This document shows, piece after piece, positions 17,533 to 26,809 of a stretch of DNA of 64,000 nt. The position numbers and the translations under genes are program-made. The number at the start of each line of letters is the position of its first letter. The first letter of the stretch is position 1. The notes beneath the pieces are model-generated. The model saw only the letters and a list, made by a program, of their open reading frames with translations. It did no database searches and was not told where the DNA came from. This DNA is from Edaphobacter flagellatus (lineage in GTDB: Bacteria > Acidobacteriota > Terriglobia > Terriglobales > Acidobacteriaceae), in NCBI RefSeq assembly GCF_025264665.1, contig NZ_CP073697.1, forward strand, positions 806,001 through 870,000, written 5' to 3'.

Positions 17533-18021
17533 ATGAAGCACTACAACGTCTTGTTTCTTTGCACGGGCAATTCAGCACGCTCGATCATGGCGGAAGCGCT
17601 CATGAACTGGCGAGGCAGACCGAACTTCACCGCGTACAGTGCCGGAAGTCATCCCTCCGGCATCGTGCGTCCTGAAGCGCTGAAACAGATCGCAGAGGCA
17701 GGGCTGCCGACAGAAAATCTCCGCAGCAAGTCCTGGGATGAGTTTGCCCAGCCGGACTCGCCTCATCTCGATTTCGTCTTCACAGTTTGCGATAACGCTG
17801 CGAATGAGGTCTGCCCGGTGTGGCCGGGCCAGCCGCTCACGGCGCATTGGGGCATCCCTGATCCTGTCGCATTGCCGGAAGGCACTGCGGAATCTGTCCA
17901 TGCTTACTCGCAGGCGTTCCGCACCCTCGAACGGCGCATTTCCTTGTTTCTCTGCCTTCCGCTGGCAAGCCTGGATTCGATGGCCATTCAAAAGAAGATC
18001 CGTGAGATCGGGAAAGAGTAG
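17533..18021 (+). CDS. arsC: ArsC arsenate reductase, thioredoxin/LMW-PTP type
   Basis: A 162-residue protein with the phosphatase-like P-loop CTGNSARS (Cys10) at the N-terminus, followed by YSAGSHPSG and a central VFTVCDNAANEVCPVWPG with the resolving cysteines (CDNA...C) of this ArsC class. It reduces As(V) to As(III), which then feeds ArsM or Acr3. The family usually draws electrons from thioredoxin or mycothiol-like systems. It follows arsM by 40 bases and is followed 8 bases later by the flavin oxidoreductase gene. Confidence 0.92.
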   Translation: MKHYNVLFLCTGNSARSIMAEALMNWRGRPNFTAYSAGSHPSGIVRPEALKQIAEAGLPTENLRSKSWDEFAQPDSPHLDFVFTVCDNAANEVCPVWPGQPLTAHWGIPDPVALPEGTAESVHAYSQAFRTLERRISLFLCLPLASLDSMAIQKKIREIGKE

Positions 18022-18029
18022 CCATCATC

Positions 18030-19385
18030 GTGCGACTGCTAGTGATTGGTGGAAGTGATGCGGGAATCAGCGCCGCTCTTCGGGCGCATGAACTTGAACC
18101 GGAGGTCGCGATTGACCTCGTGTTGGCGGATGCGTTTCCGAATTACAGTATCTGTGGCCTGCCCTTCTTTCTCAGTGGCGAGACGCCGGACTGGCACATG
18201 CTGGCTCACCGCACGACCTTCGACGGCATCACGATACATCCCGAACACCGCGCCGAAAGGATTGACTTAGCCAAACGCAAAGTGTACGTCACCCATTCCG
18301 CTGGAGCGCGGGAGTTCTCTTACGACAGGTTGCTGCTGGGCACAGGCGCTCGTCCAAGACAATTAAGCATTCCGGGTGAAGAACTGCCTGGAGTCTTTCT
18401 GCTGCACACCATGAAGGACAGCTTCCGCGTTAACGACTTTCTGGAGGAGGCCAAACCAAAGCGGGCTGTGATTGTCGGAGCAGGTTACATCGGACTGGAG
18501 ATGGCGGATGCACTGACCCACCGCGGAATCGAAGTCACTGTCATAAGCCGTCCAGCAACCACCCTCCCCACGGTCGATGCGCCATTGGGAGAGAAGGTCG
18601 CCACTGAGCTGCGAAAGCATGGTGTGGATGTCCTCGCCAGCACAGAGGTGCGTGAGATTACACAGGCAGGCGACCATCTTCGCGTGCTTACCTCTGTGGG
18701 GTACCGGGACTGCGAGATGGTACTGGTCGCAGCGGGCGTCATCCCCAACACCATTCTTGGCGAACAAGCGGGTTTCCCGACTGGCGAAGGCGGAGCGTTG
18801 CGGGTAGATCGGCAGATGCGGACAGGCGTCCCGGATGTCTTTGTCGCGGGCGATTGCGGGGAGACGTGGCACCGCCTCTTAGAGCGCAACATCTATCTTC
18901 CGCTTGGCACCACAGCTCATAAACAGGGGCGGGTCGCCGGAGAAAACATGCTTGGCGGAAGCCGTGAGTTCGCTGGCTCATTGGGAACACAGGTCGTCAA
19001 GATATTCGACCTGGTGATTGCGCGAACCGGGCTGCGTGAGCACGAGGCACGAGCTGCGGGTCGTGCGCCATACACGACCGACATCGTTGTGAATGACCAC
19101 AAAGCCTACTATCCCGGCGCGACGCCCATTCAGATTCGAGTCACTGCGGATCGCGAGAGCGGAAAGCTGCTGGGCGCGCAAATGATCGGAGCTTACAAAG
19201 CGGAGGTCGCCAAGCGCATCGACATCTTCGCCACAGCACTTTTTCACAGAATGACGGTCGATCAGGTTTCGGACCTCGACCTCAGCTATACTCCACCGCT
19301 GAGCAGTCCATGGGACCCCGTCCAAATGGCATGTCAGGCATGGTCCAACACTCACAAACCCATCTCTGGAGGAGTTCATGTTTAA
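18030..19385 (+). CDS. FAD-dependent pyridine nucleotide-disulfide oxidoreductase
   Basis: A 451-residue flavoprotein starting at GTG (18030). The FAD site is VIGGSDAGISAALRA (residues 4-18). SICGLPFF near residue 42 holds the single redox Cys typical of CoA-disulfide reductase / NADH oxidase-type enzymes. The NAD(P) site is VIVGAGYIGLEMADAL (about 147-162), the second FAD motif is DVFVAGDC (about 270), and the C-terminal dimerisation domain follows. It lies between two arsenate reductase genes and overlaps the second by 8 bases. It may recycle a thiol for arsenate reduction; that link is inference. Related genes recur in ars operons under various names. Confidence 0.85.
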   Translation: MRLLVIGGSDAGISAALRAHELEPEVAIDLVLADAFPNYSICGLPFFLSGETPDWHMLAHRTTFDGITIHPEHRAERIDLAKRKVYVTHSAGAREFSYDRLLLGTGARPRQLSIPGEELPGVFLLHTMKDSFRVNDFLEEAKPKRAVIVGAGYIGLEMADALTHRGIEVTVISRPATTLPTVDAPLGEKVATELRKHGVDVLASTEVREITQAGDHLRVLTSVGYRDCEMVLVAAGVIPNTILGEQAGFPTGEGGALRVDRQMRTGVPDVFVAGDCGETWHRLLERNIYLPLGTTAHKQGRVAGENMLGGSREFAGSLGTQVVKIFDLVIARTGLREHEARAAGRAPYTTDIVVNDHKAYYPGATPIQIRVTADRESGKLLGAQMIGAYKAEVAKRIDIFATALFHRMTVDQVSDLDLSYTPPLSSPWDPVQMACQAWSNTHKPISGGVHV

Positions 19386-19773
19386 CGTCATCTTTGCGTG
19401 TGTACACAATGCTGGGCGGTCTCAGATGGCCGCTGCATTCTTCAACCATCTGGCAGACCCGCACAGGGCAAGGGCCATATCGGCCGGAACGGAACCCGGC
19501 GAGCGCGTCCACCCCGAAGTACAGGCGGTGATGCAGGAAATTGGGATCGACCTTAGCGGCGCGAAACCTCAGAAGTTAACGGAGGAACTGGCGAGGGAGG
19601 CCCAACTGCTCATCACGATGGGATGCGGGGACAAGTGCCCTTATGTCCCAGGACTGCGCCGCGACGATTGGCCACTCCGTGACCCCAAGGGGTTACCGAG
19701 TGAAGAAGTGCGAGGCATTCGTGACGAAGTGCGAGAGCGAGTACGGGCGTTGATCTCTACCGAGAGGCTATAG
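19378..19773 (+). CDS. arsC: Second arsenate reductase / LMW phosphatase-like protein
   Basis: A 131-residue low-molecular-weight phosphatase-fold protein with the P-loop ACVHNAGRSQMAAA (Cys8), then AISAGTEPGERVHPEVQAVM and LITMGCGDKCPYVPG, as in ArsC-type reductases. It overlaps the oxidoreductase gene by 8 bases and its ATG follows GGAGG. It differs from the first ArsC in length and P-loop (HNAGRS against TGNSARS), so the two are not a recent tandem duplication. Probable role is As(V) reduction; a plain phosphatase cannot be excluded. Confidence 0.85.
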   Translation: MFNVIFACVHNAGRSQMAAAFFNHLADPHRARAISAGTEPGERVHPEVQAVMQEIGIDLSGAKPQKLTEELAREAQLLITMGCGDKCPYVPGLRRDDWPLRDPKGLPSEEVRGIRDEVRERVRALISTERL

Positions 19774-19916
19774 AGAGCACGATATCCCTCTTTGATCAGG
19801 CGCCTTCAGCATGCCAAAACCTGCTCTCACGATGTGCCTGGTGGCCTCTCTGCGAACATTCCCCTAAGCTGTCAACCTCCATTTCTCTTTCAAAGCGGAG
19901 GTCGGGCCTAGGAATC

Positions 19917-19968
19917 GAGCGTGGGCACGTACAAGGATCGCAGCACTCCACAATGCGTCCCCACGCTC
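19917..19968. repeat. Inverted repeat between convergent ars and DUF5818 genes
   Basis: GAGCGTGGG (19917-19925) and CCCACGCTC (19960-19968) form a perfect 9-bp inverted repeat with a 34-base loop in the gap between the last ars gene and the DUF5818 gene. There is no clear T-run, so it is only a possible bidirectional transcription stop. The rest of 19774-19976 shows nothing recognisable. Confidence 0.4.
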
Positions 19969-19976
19969 AATAGACG

Positions 19977-20300
19977 TCACTTGGATGTGGCAATGGAATT
20001 GACAACAATTGTGCTCTTTGACATCGCCCCTTTTACCACGACCTTTTCTCCGGCAAATTTATCGATCTGCGCCTTGTCGCCTTTCAAGATATAGACTTTG
20101 CCATCACTGACGAGGGCGAAGTCCGAGCCCTGCTTGACACATGCGCGGGTGCACTTCGCGGAGGTCGCATCTTTCATCATGTGGTGCGCTCCGCACATCG
20201 CATCGCTCACCGTGCCTGTGAAGGTTTGTGTTGTTTGCGCGGCTGAGAGGGCAACGCCAAGTATCAGAATGGCCGTGGACGTCAACAGTTTGTATTGCAT
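19977..20300 (-). CDS. Secreted DUF5818 protein
   Basis: A 107-residue protein with a signal peptide (about 1-21) and a mature part reading TFTGTVSDAMCGAHHMMK, KCTRACVKQGSDFALVSDG and FAGEKVVVKG. This pattern belongs to DUF5818, a family I associate with acidobacteria, and looks like a small OB-fold barrel. Two Cys and a Cys-His-His-Met cluster may bind metal or form disulfides. It is the last gene downstream of cusA on the same strand, about 50 bases away, so probably the tail of the copper operon. Confidence 0.8.
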   Translation of the reverse strand: MQYKLLTSTAILILGVALSAAQTTQTFTGTVSDAMCGAHHMMKDATSAKCTRACVKQGSDFALVSDGKVYILKGDKAQIDKFAGEKVVVKGAMSKSTIVVNSIATSK

Positions 20301-20350
20301 TATCAGTCTCCTTTATGTGGTTGATCGGGTTGAACAGCGGAAGGGTCTCG

Positions 20351-23300
20351 CTAGGGAGTGCGCGAGTTCTTCATCTTGAGAGCTCTTTCCTTCATCATGA
20401 CGAAGAAGACGGGAACCAGAATCAGAACATGAATGGTTGAGGTAATCATGCCGCCGACGATGGGCGCGGCAATGGGCTTCATCACGTCGGAACCGACGCC
20501 TGACTCCCAAAGGATGGGGATCAGGCTGGCGAGCACGGCAGCGACGGTCATGAGCTTCGGGCGCAGACGGTGTACCGCGCCCTCGATGGCCGCAGCCTCG
20601 ATATCTTCTTCCGACTGGAGGCGGCCCTCCCGCTCCCGATCCTGCAACGCCTCATGCAGATAGACCACCATGACGACACCCGTCTCCACGGCGATACCGA
20701 AGAGTGCGATGTAGCCCACAGCGACCGCCACGCTGAAGTTATAGTGCAGGAGCCATTGCAGCAGCAGGCCGCCGCTCAAGGCATAGATGGTGGGAAAAAT
20801 GAGCACCAGCGCTTCCGTAACCGAATGGAAGACAAGGTACAGCAATAGGAAGATGGTGAAGAGGACAAGAGGGAGAATCAGGCTGAGTCGCTGTTTCGCG
20901 CGCTGCTCGAACTGATACTCTCCCGCCCATTGATAGGTGTAGCCAGGCGGTAATTTCAGCCTCGATTGCAACTGACGGTTAGCCGCTGTCACAAAGCCAC
21001 CATAGTTCGCATTTCTTAGATCGACATAGACGTATCCGGTAAGTTTCCCGTCTTCGTCGCGGATCATCGCGGGGCCTCGTGAGAATGAGATATGGGCGAC
21101 CTGACCCAGTGGAATCTGTGCTCCCGTCGGCGTTCCAATCAGCACATTGCGCATCGTCTCTGGGCTGTCGCGGAAGTCCCGTAGATAACGGACATTGATG
21201 GGATAGCGTTCGCGGCCTTCGATGTTCCCGGCGACGTTCTCTCCGCCGATCCCGGAAGAGACGGCCGTCTGCACATCCGCAATGGTGAGTCCGTACCGCG
21301 CTGCCTCTTGACGATCAACTTCGACGTTCACATAGAAACCCTGTGAGACCTTCTCGGCGAAGAGAGAACGGGCCTCCGGCATTGCAGCCAACACGGCCTG
21401 GATTTGAGCGGCGATCTGCTCTATGCCTGCCACGCTTGAGCCTTGGACCTTCAGACCGAGCGGGGTCTTGATGCCTGTCAGCTCCATATCGAGACGATTC
21501 TGAACAGGCATCGTCCAGGTGTTGGAAAGTCCGGGAAACTGGAGTTTCGCATCCATCTCTTGAATGAGACGGTCATAGGTCATTCCAGCACGCCACTGCT
21601 CTCGTGGTTTGAGCATGAGAGTGGTATCGAACATGTCGAGCGGAGCATTATCGGTAGCACTGTCGGAGCGCCCCACTGAGCCGAAAACACTCTGAACCTC
21701 TGGGAAGCTACGAAGAACGCGGTCTTGCTCCTGCAACAGGATCTTGGCTTGTTCAATCGAGATTCCCGGTAAAGCCGTGGGCATATAGAGCGCAGAACCT
21801 TCAAACAGCGAAGGCATAAACTGGCTGCCCATGCGAAAACCCAGCGGTACCGTCACCGCAAGAAAGATCAGGTTGACGACAATTGTGAGCCAGCGATGAC
21901 GCAGGCAAAAGCGAAGGATGGGCAGATAGAGTGCCTGCGTAAAACGGGAGATCGGATTCGCGCGCTCCGGGCGCAGCCGCCCCCGGATCAGGATCACCAT
22001 CAGAACCGGTACGAGTGTGATGGCGAGGATGGAGGACGTGCCGACGGCTAACGTTTTTGTCCATGCCAACGGACGAAACATCCGGCCTTCCTGTGCTTCC
22101 AGCAGGAACACGGGAAGGAACGAAACCACGATGATGAGCAACGAGAAAAAGAGTGCCGGACCGACTTGTTTCGCGGATTGAATGAGAATGTGTTTCCGCT
22201 CCTCGTTCGTCACCGGCGCCGTATCCCGCTCCTGCCGTTCAGCAAGATGGCGGTACCCATTCTCCACCATCACAATCGAAGCGTCTACGAGCACGCCGAT
22301 CGCCAACGCCAGACCGCCGAGGGACATGATGTTGGAGGTCACCCCAAGCCAATACATCGGCAGAAATGAGACAAGGATGGCAATGGGCAACGCCAGGATG
22401 GCGATGAGCGCCGAGCGGAAGTGAAACAGGAACAAAACGATCACGAGGCTTACGATCACAGCCTCTTCCAGCAAATCCCGCTGCAGCGTCCGAATGGAAG
22501 CGTGAATCAATCCGGAGCGGTCGTATGCCGGAAGAATCTCCACGCCGGCTGGGAGCGAAGGAGCAATCTCCTTGAACTTCTGTTTCACGCCTTCAATTAC
22601 ATTCAAAGCGTTCTGTCCCTGCCGCATGACGACAATGCCGCCGACTGTTTCCCCCTCTCCGTTCCACTCGGCGACACCTTCGCGAAGATCAGGACCAAAG
22701 GTCACAGTGCCAAGATCGCGCAGCAGAACGGGTGTTCCGTTCTTGCTGCCCACGGCAACGTTTGCCAGATCATCGAGCGAGCGCAGATAACCAAGCCCGC
22801 GGATCATGTACGCCGTGCCACTCATTTCGAGCGTGCGCCCGCCTGTCTCATGGGTGCTGGCCTTTACACGGTCGATCACTGTGGAGAGCGGAACACCAGA
22901 GGCAAGCAGCTTACTGGGGTCAAGTTGCACCTGGTACTGCCGCACAAAGCCGCCGATGCTGGCCACCTCGGATACGCCGGACACGGTTTCGAGCGCGTAC
23001 CTCAGATGCCAATCCTGCAAACTGCGCAGGTCCGCAAGGCTATGGCGGTGGCTCTTGTCCACGATGGCGTACTCATAGACCCATCCGGCTCCAGTCGCGT
23101 CCGGTCCAATGACCGGATGCACATCCTGAGGAAGACGCCCTCCAATCTGCTGAAGGTATTCGACGACACGGGAGCGCGCCCAGTAGAGGTCGGTGCTGTC
23201 GTCAAAAACGACGTACACATAGGAGTCGCTCAACATCGTTTGGGCCCGGACGGCCTTGACGTGTGGCGCGGCCAGCAAGCTGGTCACGATGGGATAGGTC

Positions 23301-23494
23301 ACCTGGTCTTCGATCACATCCGGCGGTTGACCATTCCAGTTGGTATGAACGATCACCTGAACATCGGAGATGTCGGGAAGAGCGTCCACGGGAACATGCT
23401 GCAACGACCAGATGCCAGCAACCGTCAGCAGCAGGACGAGAGTAAAGACAAGAAAGCGGTTTTGCGCACAGGATTCGATGATCTTGGCCAGCAT
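20351..23494 (-). CDS. cusA: CusA-type Cu/Ag RND pump
   Basis: A 1047-residue RND pump with the standard 12-helix plan. TM4 has AIGVLVDASIVMVEN, the HME-4 signature with one Asp and one Glu that marks monovalent Cu(I)/Ag(I) pumps. Periplasmic Met positions expected for CusA are visible in ALYMPTALPGIS and TWTMPVQNRLDM; other Met ligands were not checked. It exports Cu(I)/Ag(I), probably from the periplasm, through CusC. Its start abuts the cusB stop. No CusF-like chaperone gene is seen, although secreted Met-rich proteins lie upstream. Confidence 0.92.
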   Translation of the reverse strand: MLAKIIESCAQNRFLVFTLVLLLTVAGIWSLQHVPVDALPDISDVQVIVHTNWNGQPPDVIEDQVTYPIVTSLLAAPHVKAVRAQTMLSDSYVYVVFDDSTDLYWARSRVVEYLQQIGGRLPQDVHPVIGPDATGAGWVYEYAIVDKSHRHSLADLRSLQDWHLRYALETVSGVSEVASIGGFVRQYQVQLDPSKLLASGVPLSTVIDRVKASTHETGGRTLEMSGTAYMIRGLGYLRSLDDLANVAVGSKNGTPVLLRDLGTVTFGPDLREGVAEWNGEGETVGGIVVMRQGQNALNVIEGVKQKFKEIAPSLPAGVEILPAYDRSGLIHASIRTLQRDLLEEAVIVSLVIVLFLFHFRSALIAILALPIAILVSFLPMYWLGVTSNIMSLGGLALAIGVLVDASIVMVENGYRHLAERQERDTAPVTNEERKHILIQSAKQVGPALFFSLLIIVVSFLPVFLLEAQEGRMFRPLAWTKTLAVGTSSILAITLVPVLMVILIRGRLRPERANPISRFTQALYLPILRFCLRHRWLTIVVNLIFLAVTVPLGFRMGSQFMPSLFEGSALYMPTALPGISIEQAKILLQEQDRVLRSFPEVQSVFGSVGRSDSATDNAPLDMFDTTLMLKPREQWRAGMTYDRLIQEMDAKLQFPGLSNTWTMPVQNRLDMELTGIKTPLGLKVQGSSVAGIEQIAAQIQAVLAAMPEARSLFAEKVSQGFYVNVEVDRQEAARYGLTIADVQTAVSSGIGGENVAGNIEGRERYPINVRYLRDFRDSPETMRNVLIGTPTGAQIPLGQVAHISFSRGPAMIRDEDGKLTGYVYVDLRNANYGGFVTAANRQLQSRLKLPPGYTYQWAGEYQFEQRAKQRLSLILPLVLFTIFLLLYLVFHSVTEALVLIFPTIYALSGGLLLQWLLHYNFSVAVAVGYIALFGIAVETGVVMVVYLHEALQDREREGRLQSEEDIEAAAIEGAVHRLRPKLMTVAAVLASLIPILWESGVGSDVMKPIAAPIVGGMITSTIHVLILVPVFFVMMKERALKMKNSRTP

Positions 23495-25066
23495 CTACAT
23501 GCCTCCCGTCGCATTGAGACTCATTTGTTTGGTCGCGATCGTCCGGCCGTCTTTCCTGGCCGTAACGGTCACCTGCCATGTCCCCCCGGAACCGAGGGCT
23601 CCGGACCCTTCATAGAAACCGGCGCTTTTTTCGGAGAGTTTGGAAGCGGTGTTCATCGCGGCCATTCCCATCGCCGGCATGGCGGCCATGTAGAAGGTCA
23701 CGGTTACGTCGGCTCCGGTCACGGGCGCTCCGCTCGCGTCGGCGAGACGCACACGGAAGGTGTTTGCTCCTCGCGCCGGAGGATCGGGACTGGTGGTGAA
23801 TTCGATCTTTCCTTGCGATGCGGTCAGAGTCTCTTTGCCCGACGCACCTGGGGGCGGTGGCGTGAAGGAGCCTGCGGCGGCCTGCAACTGACTCTCGGAG
23901 TCGATGAGGAAATTAGCGGAGGTCACGATCTTCTGCCCTGCGTCCAGCCCCTTCGTCACGACGAAGCTGTCGCCGGATGGTGCGCCCAGCGCGATTTCTT
24001 TGGGCTCAATTCTTCCGTTCCCGCTGTAAAGAAAGACAAGCGTGCGTGTTCCCGAACGCATGACTGCCGAAGCAGGAATGGCAAGCTGTCTCCCAAGATT
24101 CGTTTTGAGCGCGACGTTTACAAACATGCCTGGCTTAAGTTGGATGGCCGGGTTGCTGATTGCGAGCCGAACATGCACGGTGCGCGTCGCCAAATCGACC
24201 TGAGGCAGGACCTGTTCGACGCGACCGCTGAAATTCCGGCCTGGATACGCATCGACCGTGACCTGTGCCGACTGTCCTGGACGGACTCGTCCCACGTCGT
24301 CCTGAAACACCTGCGCTACTACCCAAACCTCCGCAAGATCGGCAAGGGTGTAGAGCCGCGTTGACGGCTCAACATAGAGATTCGGCAAAGCGTTGAATTC
24401 CGTGATGTATCCGGACGCTGGGGCATTAAAGGCGAGGTCGGTGATTGGCTTACCAGTCTGTTTCAGTTTCGACAATTCGCTTGCGGGGACGTCCCATTGG
24501 GCGAGCCTCTGTTCTGCCGCATCGACGAGGGTGGCAGCTCCCGCAGCGACACCACTTACGGTGCTTGCTGCTAAGGCTCTCTGATTCTGTTGCGCCAGCA
24601 GATACTCCTGCTGGGTTGCAACCAGTTCCGGACTATAGATGGTGAAGAGCGGTTGCCCTTTGCGGACATACTGATAGGTGGCATTGGCGAAGACCTGCCG
24701 GATGTACCCCGGAAACCGGGTCTGCACGTAGGCGATTCGCCGCTCATCGATCGCGACCGTTCCAGTAGCACGGATGTCATCGGTCAGTTGCTTGTACTCG
24801 ACGGAGCCGATCTTCACACCGATACTCTGCATGCGTTCCGGCGAGAGTTGAACGGGGACAAGAGGTGCCAGATTGTCCGCCATCGGTGTCGGAGAGGTTG
24901 CCGGTCGGGTATCGTCGGCAGGGCCGGATGCGACCGGCTGGACGGCACTTGGATTCTCACCGCGGGGAAAAGAACTTGCCTTCCGCGAGCGATAGAAGGC
25001 CACGCCAGCAACGGCTGCAAGCAACGCCATCCAGACCAAAGAAGTACGAACGATGTATTTGTTCAT
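23495..25066 (-). CDS. cusB: CusB-type adaptor with C-terminal FixH-like domain
   Basis: A 523-residue membrane-fusion protein with an N-terminal signal or anchor helix (about 7-24). It has lipoyl and helical-hairpin regions (QVFANATYQYVRKGQPLFTI, LLAQQNQRALAAS), a beta-barrel (about 255-330) and a membrane-proximal domain. After about residue 420 a separate Ig-like segment follows (FRVRLADASGAPVTGADV, then MAAMPAMGMAAMNT), resembling FixH/YtkA domains fused to some copper adaptors. The Met-rich loop MPAMGMAAM may bind Cu(I) like CusF. It overlaps the cusC stop by 4 bases. Confidence 0.9.
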   Translation of the reverse strand: MNKYIVRTSLVWMALLAAVAGVAFYRSRKASSFPRGENPSAVQPVASGPADDTRPATSPTPMADNLAPLVPVQLSPERMQSIGVKIGSVEYKQLTDDIRATGTVAIDERRIAYVQTRFPGYIRQVFANATYQYVRKGQPLFTIYSPELVATQQEYLLAQQNQRALAASTVSGVAAGAATLVDAAEQRLAQWDVPASELSKLKQTGKPITDLAFNAPASGYITEFNALPNLYVEPSTRLYTLADLAEVWVVAQVFQDDVGRVRPGQSAQVTVDAYPGRNFSGRVEQVLPQVDLATRTVHVRLAISNPAIQLKPGMFVNVALKTNLGRQLAIPASAVMRSGTRTLVFLYSGNGRIEPKEIALGAPSGDSFVVTKGLDAGQKIVTSANFLIDSESQLQAAAGSFTPPPPGASGKETLTASQGKIEFTTSPDPPARGANTFRVRLADASGAPVTGADVTVTFYMAAMPAMGMAAMNTASKLSEKSAGFYEGSGALGSGGTWQVTVTARKDGRTIATKQMSLNATGGM

Positions 25067-26310
25067 CGAAGTGTCGCTCCCGTCAGCGTTTCGAGGCGGA
25101 CGAGGGCCGCTTCGTGGTCTTGCAGCGTCTGTGCGTAGCTGAGCTTGAGCTGTAGGACACTCGCAAAGGATTGCAGCACGCGCGTGAATTGTTCCTTGTT
25201 CGATCCATAGGCGCTCAGCATGGCCCGTTGGACTGCCTCGGACTGCGGCACGAGGCCTTCGCGATATTCCTTGAGCAGTTCGGCGTCGCCGGTGACTTTC
25301 ACGTAGGCTTGCTGGGCTTCCGCAAGCTGCTGTTGCAGGTGAGCATCAAGGGTGGCCTTGGATTGCGCCAGCATCTCCACTGCCTCGCCAATCTCCGCGT
25401 CCACGCGCTTCTTTCTGGGCAGACGGAGGCTGAGCGTCAGCATGTAGTAATCGCGGTATTTACGATCCGTGTTTTCGTACTGATATCCGAGCGCGAAGTC
25501 CGGTTTGCTTTCCCGTTTCGCTGATGCCAGTTGAGCATCCTGCTTGCGTACCTGGCTCGCATCAATCTGCACTTGTGGATTCTGCTTCTCGATCATGGCC
25601 AGCAATTCCACGCCGGTTCTCTGCAGAGGAGTTTCCGCGAGATCGACTGGGATGATATCGGGCGAACTTTGCTCCCGGTGGAGCAAACCCTTGAGATGAG
25701 CTTGGATCGCGCTCACCTCCTGATGGTGCATCGTGAGTTCGCGTGTCAATCCGGTGCGTTCGACCTGAGCCTGCAGGATGTCCTGTTGCATCCCCTGACC
25801 GACCTTGTAGCGTTCGGTCGCATCCGCGAGTATCTGATCCAGAAGGTCGCGGCTCTGCACCAAGATCGCGAGTGTCTGTTGCAGATAGGCGAGTTGTAGA
25901 TAATCCGCTTTTACCGCTCCTGCAATGTCAGAGCCCAGAGCAAGAGTCTCCACGACCTTGGTGTCAGCTTCCCGGTCAGCGATCTCGGCACGTAGTCTCA
26001 ATTTTCCTGGGTACGGCAGCTCTTGAGATACGCCTAGACCGATGTAAGCGAAATCGCTGTTGGAGTAACCCGCGAACGGGCGAGGACTTCCGACGCTGAA
26101 CTGCTGCAGTGTAAAGGTGGGATCAGGCAGTGCGCTTTTTTGCGGCGCTACCAGCCGGGCAGCGCGGGCCGCATGATCGGCGGCGGCGATACTACTGTTC
26201 TGAGTTTTAGCCTCGTCCACGAGTGTGGCAAGAGGCGTAGCTTGCTGCGCCGCGGCGGATGTCGCGACAGCGAGGGCAAACATGGCGATACGCCAAGCAG
26301 ATACCTGCAT
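25063..26310 (-). CDS. cusC: TolC-family outer-membrane protein (CusC-like)
   Basis: A 415-residue outer-membrane factor with a signal peptide (about 1-22, ending SAAAQQ). The paired long-helix repeats of the TolC fold are present (about 35-60, 105-190 and 300-400), and the beta-strand region contains DFALGYQYENTDRKYRDYYML. It forms the outer-membrane exit for the CusBA pump encoded immediately downstream. ATGA overlap with cusB indicates coupled translation. Confidence 0.88.
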   Translation of the reverse strand: MQVSAWRIAMFALAVATSAAAQQATPLATLVDEAKTQNSSIAAADHAARAARLVAPQKSALPDPTFTLQQFSVGSPRPFAGYSNSDFAYIGLGVSQELPYPGKLRLRAEIADREADTKVVETLALGSDIAGAVKADYLQLAYLQQTLAILVQSRDLLDQILADATERYKVGQGMQQDILQAQVERTGLTRELTMHHQEVSAIQAHLKGLLHREQSSPDIIPVDLAETPLQRTGVELLAMIEKQNPQVQIDASQVRKQDAQLASAKRESKPDFALGYQYENTDRKYRDYYMLTLSLRLPRKKRVDAEIGEAVEMLAQSKATLDAHLQQQLAEAQQAYVKVTGDAELLKEYREGLVPQSEAVQRAMLSAYGSNKEQFTRVLQSFASVLQLKLSYAQTLQDHEAALVRLETLTGATLR

Positions 26311-26402
26311 TGAAAGTCTCCCTTTTCATTCATCCAACAGTTCACGCAGACGCGCCGATACCGGATCGCACGCAATCGCGCAAGATGAGCGAAAACAGAG
26401 AA

Positions 26403-26765
26403 TCAGATTCTGAGGATGGTGATCGAGACGGGTGGAGACGGCGGTGGTGAAACATCTGCCAGGATTACTGGGAGCGCGTAGAACGTCGGCCAGAGAATCG
26501 GAACGAAAGCTGTTGGATGGGTAATCGCTGGAAGCAGCAGTGGCGCATGTTGCTGTTTCGCCGTCACCGCAGAAAGCTCGGTCCGCACCTGCTTGTGGCA
26601 GCAGGGCATGTCCATGTCCCCACAATGATGGTGCATCTGCACGCAGCAGGAATGCTCCACCGGCGTCATGGGTTCCTCCGGCAACGAGCAGGCCATCGCC
26701 GGTACGAAAGACCAAACGAGCAGGAGGAACAAGGCTCCGAGTTGTCGTGCGCGTCCCACGGTCAC
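26403..26765 (-). CDS. Small secreted Cys/His/Met-rich protein heading cusCBA
   Basis: A 120-residue protein with a signal peptide (about 1-26). A dense ligand cluster, HSCCVQMHHHCGDMDMPCCH (about 38-57), is followed by a hydrophobic, Pro-rich tail (VSPPPSPPVSITILRI). The cluster should bind copper or another soft metal in the periplasm. It shares this plan, but little exact sequence, with the proteins at 8375-8716 and 34584-35027. It lies between copA and cusC on the same strand. No established function. Confidence 0.65.
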   Translation of the reverse strand: MTVGRARQLGALFLLLVWSFVPAMACSLPEEPMTPVEHSCCVQMHHHCGDMDMPCCHKQVRTELSAVTAKQQHAPLLLPAITHPTAFVPILWPTFYALPVILADVSPPPSPPVSITILRI

Positions 26766-26809
26766 CTCAGTTTACTCCGGACGATGCATGATACGTAATC
26801 CATTCCGGC

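Noticed and set aside
22421..24364. 647-codon open frame on the plus strand
   Set aside because: It is entirely antisense to cusA and cusB, which have full conserved motifs; the encoded residues show no domain. High-GC shadow.
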